A stretch of 64,000 nucleotides of DNA from Mesocentrotus franciscanus (taxonomy: Eukaryota > Echinodermata > Echinoidea > Camarodonta > Strongylocentrotidae): the NCBI GenBank assembly GCA_037976565.1, contig CP137684.1:21514259-21578258 (forward strand). Reading direction: 5' to 3'. The notes under the pieces were generated by a model. It searched no databases. It was not told the origin of the DNA and was given only the letters and a program-made list of their open reading frames with translations. A program made the translations under genes and the position numbers. The stretch's first letter is position 1; each line of letters starts with the position of its first letter. This document shows, in pieces, positions 27,801-39,800 of the stretch.

Positions 27801-30800
27801 AACTTCAACTGTTAGCAAGGTATACATCATATGTTCTCCTTACATAGATGTAGATGAGACCAAATAAAAATGATTTGTAGTTTCTCAATCCCTCCTCCTT
27901 TTTTGGTTTTTGTTGTTGTCGGCCTGCTTCAATTTTGATATTTGAAATTTTTGTTCTGAAATGTAATAAATAACAATCTGATGACATCTAAACGACGTGG
28001 TTAACAAAAAACATTATTAGTATATTACGATGCAGTTTCACCTCATTTCCAGCCTCTGGGGTGCTACTATGACGTTTAAATTAATCAAACTTGTGTTGAC
28101 ATTAACTCGATAGCATTTCTATGTGCAGAAAGATATCAAATATTGAATGACATGGAACTCCCTCCTCCTCAGTTTTGAAAAATCCGGACAAGAAAATATG
28201 AATCAATTCTACTTGGCATTTTGGTGAATGGGTTTGGTGAATGGGTAGCCTATAATCTAGGCGGAGTGCCGAGCTTTTTTCTTTGCTGCTAGACTAACCC
28301 TAAGCAGAACGTCTGATACGGCGAGACTACGAACCGTGAGTCGCGAAGCGGCTCACCGCCTATAATCACTGGTCTAGCTTTAGTCGTTGTTTTTTATTAT
28401 CGACAATGAATCCGTGGCAGTTTTTCGCACGAAAAACCTCATGAATACGAAATGAACTCAACCAATCAGAAACACGTATGGAGAAGAGTCTATGCATATG
28501 CATATGCATATTATAAATCACGTGACATTACGTCATTTTCTTCATCCAAGATGGCGGGTAGTTCATGCGACGACGATCTTCTGCGAAAGTTTATCATATG
28601 CGGCCAACAAACTAGGCATTCCTAAGTAATGGAAAATTCAGAGAACTGCAGGAATCCGCTATTCGTAGCGTTATTGAAGCCGGCAGGGATATTTTTGTTG
28701 CATTACCTACTGGTTTTGGAAAGAGTGCAATATACCAAGCAATCCCCTTGTGCTGTGATTTTCACGCGACCACGGATTCTATGATCATGATGACTGAGTC
28801 GTTGCCGTTGGCAGAACGAAAGCAAGGGGAACCACTAATTTGTCATTGTAAATTTGATACGATAATTGTTTTACCATACAAAGATATATGTTTTATTGTT
28901 CACATAAAACTACAATTTTTAATTTTTGATATTTCACAGTAGTAAAATGATCATTTTAAAGATTTTTTGGTTTCATCTCCCCTTCTTCCTTTTTATTACC
29001 CCTATTTAGTAATGGACGAGCGCAATCTTTTTCGTTGCGGTTTCTTATATCTGATTGGTCGAACGTAACATAGGTGTACCTTATTTGGTAGGGCTGTTGA
29101 ATGATTCATAGATCCGCCATTTTGAATATATATGAATATTGATTAGCTAGACCAGTGATTATAGGCGGTGAGCCGCTCCGCGACTCACGGTTCGTAGTCT
29201 CGCCGTATCAGACGTTCTGCTTAGGGTTAGTCTAGCAGCAAAGAAAAAAGCTCGGCACTCCGCCTAGATTATAGGCTAGTGAATGGGTGGCAGATTTCCA
29301 AGCAAGTCAAGCTACATGTAATGTGGATGTTGACAGAAATGGCAAATGATAGCTTCGACCATGAAGGTGGAGGTCAAAGGTCACTCTTATTATCAATGCA
29401 GAAGTAAAACAAGACCTGCCCACTGCCAACAGATTTGGCAGCAAATTCCTCAAAGAAAAAAAAGCCACAGATCTTCCACTCAATAGAATACATGTACATC
29501 AAATGTGAAGCATGCATAATTTGACCAAGGAGATAATTCTCTCCTTGATGCACGATGATAGTGATAGCCACCACATTAATCACGGGCCAGTTCCAACATT
29601 AATCACTTCAAAATTTGGCCGAGAATACAGGAACATAGATCGTCTCTTCCTTGACAAGAACACAATGTAAAGGCATCGGTTCAAACCTACCTGTACAATG
29701 TCAAGGCAATCACTGCACATAGACTCTACATACACGTACAGCTAGCAGAATGCTCGCTGTATCTTATCCTCCCTTGGCCTTGTAAACACTTACATTGAGC
29801 ATAAGCAGAGTTGAAGTCGGGTCCCTAACCTACCTCTACAATGTCAAGGCAATCACTGCACATAGACTCTACATACACGTACAGCAAGCAGAATGCTGGC
29901 TGTATCTTATCCCCCCTTGTAAACACTTACATTGAGCATAAGCAGAGTTGAAGTTGGGTCCCGCGTCTCTCAATGCTCGTTGTGCACCATGGATTTCAAG
30001 GAAGCATGTCAAAGAAGATTACCAGAAGGCGAGAGAGGAGTGTGTTGCTATTCTCAATCAAGGCAAGGGCATACTGCAGGCCAGCTGTTCTCATATACTG
30101 CATACCTCAACCTGACATAGACTGGCAATGAGAGCAGGAGTATAATCTGGCCTGCTAATGCTCTCTCACTCTATCTACCTCTATCTCTCTCTTTTCCTGT
30201 TTTCAGTCACGGCTGTTCCTGCACACAAAATGCCCTTGTGCTTGCTGCTTTCACCGTTCACCAACTGTACTGCTTCAGCTGCTAGTCTAGTATACAAGAC
30301 CCCTTTGAGTAACTATATATACAATGGCTGAATGCTGAAGGATATATCACACCTGCCAACCTTCTAAGGCTTCCATAGAAACATATTAGAATCTCTCAAG
30401 GGACAATTAGGAATACAATCTATTTTAGATGCTTTTACACCGAAGTTTAGGGTTCCTAACACTAGTCTGCAGGCCACAAAATAGGAATGGTCAGCAGCAA
30501 TGCTATAAATACGTGTTCAAAGAAGACACAGGACTAAACTAAACGTTTAAGACCTATGGAAAGCCATGTTAGATTCAAAGTACTGGTCATGAGAAACCGC
30601 AGGGACTCAGTTCAAGTAAAGTGAAGTAAGGTTTTCAGTAGACATCTATTTAAACAGAAAATGATGAACCACATGCACATTCAACCCCACATCTCTTAGT
30701 TTAAACTTGGTCTTGTCTTCAAGACTAGTCATTGTCAATACCGGAATCACTAAACTGTAAGCTGTCCTCTGTTCAGGTCACCTGATATTTTGCCTTGACA

Positions 30801-33800
30801 ATATCATCGAGACACACCCACTTTTAAAGGGACATATTAACATTAGTTTTACCCCTTATTTTGTAATAACTTTCTTTCTTTCTTTCTTTCTTTATTGATT
30901 GATTGATTGATTGATTCATTCATTTATTAAAAGCTCTATATTTATTAACTCATGAAGATTCATATACCTATTTTGGAAAGGGGGCTGTAATAATCCACTT
31001 CATTGTGTTTCAAACACGTCAAAATAACCACTAAATAATTTTTTTTAAAATGGGTAGTCATTTGTACAGTTCTGTCTGTGAATAAACAGACCCTATTTTA
31101 GTTTGTCCTAAAAACCCATAGGAAACAATAATATCTTTCTGTTTATTCATATACAAACATTTAATGTAGAAATTAGAAATGAAATTGTACAGTGTTTTCA
31201 TTACTATCTCATTACAATGTCAACTATGCCACCAATTAGAATTTATAATAAAATGGATTCTGTCACTTCTGTGAGCCAATATTTATTAGATACAACCTTG
31301 AATTATGATTATATTGAAACTATTTTCACACTGTGCAATAATTTATCAACTTCTCTATTAAACTGAGCAAAGAGCATGTAATCCTCGTAAAGTTAAGCCC
31401 CTCACATTAATTTAATGACATTAAGTCAACTTATGTAAGTTAATTGGTATTCCACTGCCATGCAAGAGCAATCATCTTTCCACATGTACACTAATGTATG
31501 GCCCACATGTTATCTCCATCTGGGAAGGATGTGTCCCACAATATATGTATGTTATGTATGCACAGGGAGAGTAACTAGTAACGCATTGTGCCATTCTTTA
31601 ATAGCACTTTCCAAATTTAAATTTCATAGGACAAAGAAAGAAACTACAGTTAACACTGCCTAACTTGGAGTCGCACAAGTCAAATTTCCCTGTAGTCAAA
31701 TATTTTTGGGACCAAATTATGCAAAACATACATTTACACTTCCGAAGTCAAATTTTGCATAAGTCAAAGTATTTTTGTTTGCAGGCTCAACAGATTTGAC
31801 ATATTTTATGCAGAGTAACCTTTACCGGTATTTAACCAATCCAACTATTATCAACAATGGAATACCAATGATGAGTTAATACATTGTGAAGTCAAACATG
31901 TAGCGACCACCTGTATAGAAAGACTACCTCTCTTCAAAGGCCACAACTATTGTTTCCCTTGAAACGATGTTTCCCAATATTAAAGGAAATCTTGATATAA
32001 AGACCATCCCTTATTGTAACTGTTATATAATGGTTATACTGTGCATATAACCATCTAGATGATTTAGTTGTAACTTGCTTATAATATCAGTCAAATCTAT
32101 GCACTATATTGCACAGTATACATACTGTACTGTCTATATGGCCTTGTGATTGGATGAGAGCTCATGTATAATTTTGGTAGCAAAAAGAAACATTGGCGCA
32201 AAATATGTTGAATTTAGACTTGGTGTTACATCACATTGTTCTCCTAGTATCCATAGCAATATCACGTAATATTCCATCCATAATTTCCTTGTTAATTTTA
32301 GTGTAAATGTATGTATACGAAAGGAATACGACCCAACATTAGGATGTTGTTGGGATAAATGTCCCAGGCCAGGTACATTAAATATTTTTTGCCTCTTATT
32401 TGTTTAAAGGTAAAGACCAGTTTTGGAAACGCCCCTCTCTCAAAAAAATGAAATGGAAGCTTTCATTACCAATCATGTGAAAGAATATGTTTTGACTAAT
32501 ACGTGATGATACAAATTTTGCCGGGAAAGTCGGAAACCGCCTACTAATTGATATATTTGGTAAATTATTATATCTATTGGGACCAAATAGATATCGCGCA
32601 CATGGTCGCGTAGTCCCATATACATCTTTCTGTGTACAGTGCTTGTAACTTTACCAAGACTGGGCCAAATTTCTTATCATTTTGATGATTCCAGAACCTT
32701 GCAGTACACACCAATACTTATATGCTAGATGATCAACCTTTTCTGATCGATTCCACAACGTTTCTTTCACAATGCAATCGCATGACCAGAACTGGTCTTT
32801 ATCTTTAAGGTATTTTTTAAAAAAAGTAAAGCACACATAAAGAATTCTACATACTATTATGCACTATATAATTGAGCACTTTCCATTATTATTATTTTTA
32901 CACATTAGCTTTGAGAAGGGTTGAGTAAGTGAGTGGGCAACCAATGAAGAAGGGTGAGCATAAAGATAAAGAGGGAAGCCTTTCCTGATTAGATTAACAC
33001 AGGATATGAGGCAGGATAGAGGTCATAAGACAAGGACAAATCTAAAAACTGATACACTAATAATAGCCTCTTCAAATTAGGGGAAATTACAGGTTTATTG
33101 CCATTTGGTCTACTATCAGTTGTTATATCCCAATTGGTCTAATAATCATTTGGTCTAATGCCCATTTTGTCTTCTATCCATATGGTCTCATAATCATTTA
33201 TCCATAAAAAAAATAATAATCATCAAATAATTATTAGACCTTATGGGCTTTAGACAAACTGAAAATTAGATCAACTGGAAATTAGACTAAATGAACAGTA
33301 GACCAAATGAGTAGTAGATTAATTGGAGATTAGGTAAAAATGAAAATTGGACCAAATGACTATTAGCCTAAATGGTCATTAGACCAAATGATAAGTAGAC
33401 GGAATGATTATTGGACAATGTGGATAGTAGTTGAACTGGTTGTGGATCAAACGGCAATAAACCGGATCAAACAGCAATAAACCAGATATGAGACAGGATA
33501 GAAGTCATCAGACATGGTCAAATCCAAAGACAGATCTATGTACACTAATAATAGCCACTTCAAATTAAATTAGGGGAAATTACACTGTACTGTATAGCAC
33601 GTACATATAAACATTGTCCAAAGAAACAAGATTTGAAGAGGTCATTTGACAAATGTGGAGGTGCCGTGGTCAAGTGGCTAAGTCTCTGGACTATGGAGCA
33701 CAAGGTACAGGGTTTGAATCCCTAGCATGGCACTCGTGTCCTTTGGCAAGACATTAATCTACATTTGCCACTCTCCACCCAGGTGAGGTAAATGGGTAAG

Positions 33801-36800
33801 TGGTAACTTGGTAAGAATTATTTCCTTGAAATGCTATAATAAAATGCTACAACAAGGAAACAGATAGTAAAAAAAGAAGAAAAACAAAAACAATACTAGG
33901 GACTGCAAAATGAAAGAAGGATAACCAAACATGGTATTGAAGAATTAATGAGCAATTAGGAGAGGCAGGGCAATCAATAAACAAGCTGAAAAACAATGCT
34001 TAATGAGTATGAAATGTTTTTAAAAATGAGGTTCAAACAAACAAATACTGTCTCTCTATATAGAACAAAAATATCATGAATTTCTGTTTTTCTCCTAAGC
34101 ACCTTCTCCCTAAGGGCACTACTCAATATATTATGGATATAGTATATCATTATAGGTCTTCTAAAAAAAAAAAAAGACCCTCCTATTTCATACATTTTGA
34201 ATTAAATTACATTTAAGTCATTTTGTGTGTTGGAACAAATGGGGGAGTTGTCCAGCCCCAAATCAGAGTGATATGACCGATTTAGCCAATTTGCAGCCCC
34301 CATTCGTATATTGGTTACAACTCTCAATGTTTGTCTGATTTCATTCAAGCTTTCTCCATTCTGCTTCTCTGATTTGTCTGCTTTCTTTTTGAGTAGTATT
34401 AAAGCTTGGATTTCCCTTTAAAGTGACATTACAATGGCCACCAGTAGGTACACTTAACAACTAAATTATTCATACCCCTTGTAAATTTGATATATTTTGT
34501 GTTTTAGTAACTCAAGAATGGAAGATGGACTGGTTGAATTAGGGCCTTTGTTGAATACTTCTAGATGTAAGGTTTAATATGTCAAATTCTCAAGAAACAC
34601 TAATCAGGAAAAATCATTTTTTTCATATACCGGTACTTAAAAAATAAAAAAGCTTGGTAAGGGTATGAATAATTTAGTTGTTAAGTGTATATTGCCTTAC
34701 AGCTGACTAACTAAAGTGAATACTTAGATGTGATCTGAATGTGATCTGAACACTGACATAATTCAAGTAGTGAATTCAATATGGTCCCAGATCTGCAAGA
34801 AGTTTCGAACTACAACACTACTACTGGCAAATATTCAAATGCTTAGCATTATAGACTCACCCTACTCCGCTGGGCCTGGAACTTTGTGGAGGCTCGAAGG
34901 AGTTCTCGGGTAAAGAATTCATCCTGATCTTCAGCGCCTTGCCCTGTATAGCAACAAATAAAAATATGATAAATACCAAACATTTAGGAAAGCTATCAAA
35001 ACTCATAACTCATGCACATGTGCAATATTTCTTTTTTGATCTCCACAATTACATGAGATTTCTTTTAAAGTATATAACAATCACCTAATGAAATAAAAAC
35101 CAAGCTCTAAAAAACTTTTCCTGCACACAGAACCTAAGCGGACTTGGATTCCTTGCGAGCCCTATTTTAAGAAAGTGCGTATGTGTGCGTTGAGTAGTCT
35201 ACTCACAAGTGGCTTTATGTTAACTGGAGAGGTATTTTAACTTGCAAAATCTCTTTACAGAAGTTTTCATTCAGTAGTACGATGTGGAACTACTATCGAA
35301 CAAAACAAATTATTCCTTTGATGATTGGTACACTTCATTTCTTGACTTTTTTTTTTGGGGGGGAGGGGGTCATGCATTTTATTTCAAAAATGCTGCTTTA
35401 AATCTATCAAGGCATGAATGTAAGTTATCAATCAATCAAGAAATCATTCTTTGTTAACTGTTAGTTTCTCTCATGAATAAGCAGTGAACCAAGCACATAC
35501 AATTACACCTATTTTATTACTCTCTCTCTCTCTCTCCTCCTTATTCCCCTTCCTTTCCCCTTCCACCCCTCCTCTCTCCTCCTTACTCCCCCTCCCTTTC
35601 CCTCTTTCCATCCCCTTTCTCTTGCTCTCTCTCTTTCATACATCAAGCATACACGCACAGTCTATTGTCTGATGAATAAACCTAGAAAAGCCTTTCAATT
35701 TCTCTAAATATTTGTTTCTCAACCACTCCCTCTCTCCATAACTCAGCCGCCTTCCGCCTTCCGTTCTCCTTCTTTCAATTGATCTAATTATCTCCCTCGG
35801 GTATGAACCATCTCAAAGCTTTGTAAGATGGTAATGTAATTACATGTATGTCAATTATCCTAGCAATAGTGCAAGACTGCATGCAAGGTTAAGGCTTGTT
35901 CACATACATGTAACGCTGCCGTTTATACTCCCACGCTTTTCCGTGGCACTATAAAATGAGTCATTTTAAATGAGGGATGAAAAAATGTAGCTCCGTGCAT
36001 CAAAAGTCGTACACGTACTAGTTCACTAATCTGTCGTAATCTATGTGTTCTGAAATACCAAGATATGAAGCACAGTATGCTTATCCCCCCCCCCCCTCCT
36101 CCCTCCTCCCTCTCTCTCTGACAGGGGTAAACCTTTGTAGCTACTGTAATTACGGGTCTAATAATCATTTAATCATAAATAATAATCATTATCAAATGGT
36201 TATTAGACCATATGGATAGTAGACGAAATGGGGATTAGACAAACAACTAATTAGACTAACTGGTTGTAAGACTAAATGTACAATACACCAAATGGGTAGA
36301 CTAATTGGATATTAGACCAAATGATAAGACCAAATGATCATTAGACCGTGTGGGTATCAGACAGGCTGGGTGTAGACCATATGGGAATAGACTAATTGGG
36401 TAGTAGATAAACTGGTTGTAGACCAAATGGCAATTCACCTAATTACGATGGTATATATATATGTTAATAAGCCTTTAGAGTAGATCTTTATGGCTTCACC
36501 CTTAACCAGATCACAATTAGTTAATGACATCGGCAGGCTCAGTAACATTACATGTACAATATGTAAAGCTGTAGGCTTCGTACCATGACCTACATATGTA
36601 CAAGTATGTAAACAAGTATTTAAGTATATCATCTGTTAGGAGCCAGGAGGGAATTATCTCTCTTTTAAAGCCCCTCTAAAGTGTTAGGAGCCTCAAAAAT
36701 CTGATGGCAAAATTTCACTTAAATTGCATCCTAATGTGAGAGAGGATGTCATTTAAGAGACACTTCTGCAAAGATTTCCCCCCAAAAAATGTGTTTGAAG

Positions 36801-39800
36801 ACAAAATATTGATAAAAGAGTACATAATGTGGGTTTTCAGTTCTACGCAGAAAACCTATACATGTATTCTTTCATCAATACTCGACTTCAAACACATTTG
36901 TTTTGAAAATCCTTGCAGAGATGAGTTTTAAATGACATCCTCTTTCACATTATGATACAATTTAAGTGAAATTTTGCCATCAGATTTTTGGGGCCCCAAC
37001 ACTTTAGAGGGGCTTTAAAGTATATGAGTTAACACACATTAAATAGATGATATTCACTGTACATATGGTTCGATGGCACATGTTCTGGCAACCATTCCTC
37101 TGCAGTCAATTTATAACACTAAACAAAGAGCCTTTTCCTATACTCAAAACATAGTATAAATAGCTTGTTATTGAGGTCCTCAAAAAAGAAAAGAAAAAAT
37201 TATTATGAAACAATATGTCTTTTATGTATATTTTTTATCTGTATTGTATCTGCATGTGAAATGTTAAACCAATAAACTCAACTTAAGTACATGTTTTCAT
37301 TAAGTAAAATAAAATTATAAAAATACAGCTTTGAGAAATACAGCTACAGTGAAGGGTAAGTCAAGTCCGAAAGTGGGGCGACATTTTACCGTTTATAAAA
37401 ATTGATAATAATCGTTACTTTAAATGTTTTCAAGCAGGAAATTTTGATAAACTTAATTGATCTAACCTTCTCTTATGCAATGATGTAAATTAAATCAAGT
37501 ATTTAAAATCAATGAATTTCTACTTTAACCATAAACCCATTTCATAGATGAACATAATATATCACTTTACAGTTAGCCCCAGCCAACGCCATTCTGGCTC
37601 CAAGCAAATGATATAGAGTCTACAGCGCATGCATTGTTAACAATGAAGAAGACCTACAAGTACCAATCAGTTAAAAAGGAAAGATTCTCCCTACTAGAAG
37701 ATATCAAATACAAATGATTCAATACGGGGGAAAACAAAAGTAAGAAAATAAGGATACCTGTCTATAAGAGGATAGCTAACCATAAATAGATCCAAGATTA
37801 AGATGAAAACATGCATTCATGATGCTCAAGATTGTCAAATGCATTAATTAGCTGGTTAAAGGGCAAGTCCACACTGCTATTAATTTGCTTTTAATAAAAA
37901 AAAATTAAAAAAGAAAATGAGAGAAAATATATCAGTGAGATTTGGAAGAAATTCTGAAAAACAAAAGAAACTTATGAATTAAAAAAAAAATGGAATCAAT
38001 CAAATGGAATTTGTTTAACTTTTCAATGTTCCTTTTAGGCACATCTCCCATTTGCTCTGTACCAAATAATTCATAAACATCTATTTTTTTCTAAAGAAAA
38101 TAGTTACTACCGGTAGTACAAGCAATTAGACATATCCATTGCACATGTTTTTATGCAACCCTTTTTAATATGTAATGGAGTCATCCCTTTATCGAACACA
38201 AAGAAAACATGAATTATAAAAAATTCAGTACAAAGAAAACAGGAAAGGTACCCGACATTCACCATACGTCACTGCCTTTAATCATAATTCATAAATTGAT
38301 AACTTTCTTATTTTCATCTCATTTTTTTCAAAATGTCACTGATCTGTTTCTTTCTTCTTCTAACCCCACCCCCACCCCTTTGAAAGCAACTTAATATCAG
38401 GATGAACTTCACATTAAAGGGGAAGTTCATCCTGATAATTAGCTGGTATTAATGAATGCAGAAAAACATGATAAAAACAAATATGTGAAAGTTTGAACAA
38501 TATCCAATTAAAAGAAGGAAGTCATATTCTTATATTTCTTACTTTTAATTGGATTTTGCTCAAACTTTCACTGACCTGTTCCTCTCATTTTTTCTGCTTC
38601 TATTCAAACCAACTTAATATCAGGGTGGACTTCCCCTTTAAATGGCAAGCTTGATGGGATTTTTCATAATTTTCCAAAGTATTTTTTACACGACCGTCGA
38701 CAGCGCTTGGTATTGGCACGTAACCATCGATTCTGAATCTCCTTCTGCTGGCCCATTCTCAACACAGAGGGCTCACTTCAAATCTCTGCAGGTGACAATA
38801 TTGAGGACAATCAAATCTCAATGTAAGATGCTATGGGAAGAAAACTGAGATGAAAGAAGTTTTTTTTTTAAATGCAGTGATGTAAATGTTGTTCATACAT
38901 GATGTCCATTAGTACCATTACAATGTACATATATATTAAAGTGCAATAACATAATTATTTTTTGGTTTACAGCTCTTCTTTAATTTGCTCTATAGAACAA
39001 GTGAGATTCATTTGCAATTAATTTCATGTATTTTTTTTTATACCAGAGCTCTCATTTTGGATTTTTCAAACCTATTTTGCTCTTTGCTCCCATGTCTTAA
39101 TATTTTCTGGCACATTTACTTGAAGTTCATGACTTGTTAACAAAACATAACACTTTAAGGTTGAAAGGAAGACAATTTTACATTTGTATTAAAGATACTA
39201 TGTCCCTTTTGCAGCCAACATCAAATTCTGTAGAACTTTGCAGGAATTATGAATATGTCATGTATGTCCTATCTGTGAAATTTAAACGTTAGCAGTGTCC
39301 TAATATTCAAATTATGCAAGGAAACCCGTTTACTTGCTAGACTTCACTGTCAGACACTATTGAGTGACTGACTGGCTTTTTCATCTTTGGTAATAACATA
39401 CATAAAATGAGCTGTAAAGGGTACATGAGCATTTGTCTACATCAATAACCCACTTCTTGTAATGGCCAAAATTAAACTGATTGAATCTTTGCGCAGCATA
39501 AAACGTACGACCATTCGGTACAATGGTCTGAAAAATCAGACTATTACTTACTGGCTCTATAGCTCCTAAGTCGATTCGACAACTAATAGTCGTTATTTTC
39601 CCACTTAAAGACATTTTCAAGCCCCCCTTTTTTTAGGGAAGTTCTAAATTAGTATTGTCTTTCAAATGCCGTTGGAATTTAACCTTTTCATTTTTTTGGC
39701 CTGCAAATGGGACATAGTACCTTTAAGACATGAATGGAAATATATGAGGAAAATGAGCGGAGTATACATGGATATGGTACACCTCGACAAACAATGCGAA

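Larger units (their letters stand above)
28246..29278 (+). mobile_element. Mutator-like nonautonomous element with captured RecQ-helicase fragment
   Basis: 1033 bp bounded by a perfect 9-bp target duplication GTGAATGGG (28237-28245 and 29279-29287). The 134-bp terminal inverted repeats (28246-28379 and 29145-29278) differ at one position I could see and start TAGCCTATAATCTAGGCGGA. Long terminal repeats with a 9-bp duplication fit Mutator-like elements. No transposase is inside. The interior has promoter-like motifs (28462-28557) and a helicase-like open frame (28616-28938). It resembles Pack-MULE elements known from plants. The high similarity of the two ends suggests a fairly young insertion. 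Confidence 0.85.

Noticed and set aside
28551..28625. Complete RecQ helicase gene starting at the ATG in AAGATGGCGG
   Set aside because: The frame from 28551 stops before the helicase motifs, which lie in another frame, and motifs II-VI are absent. Only a fragment is supported.
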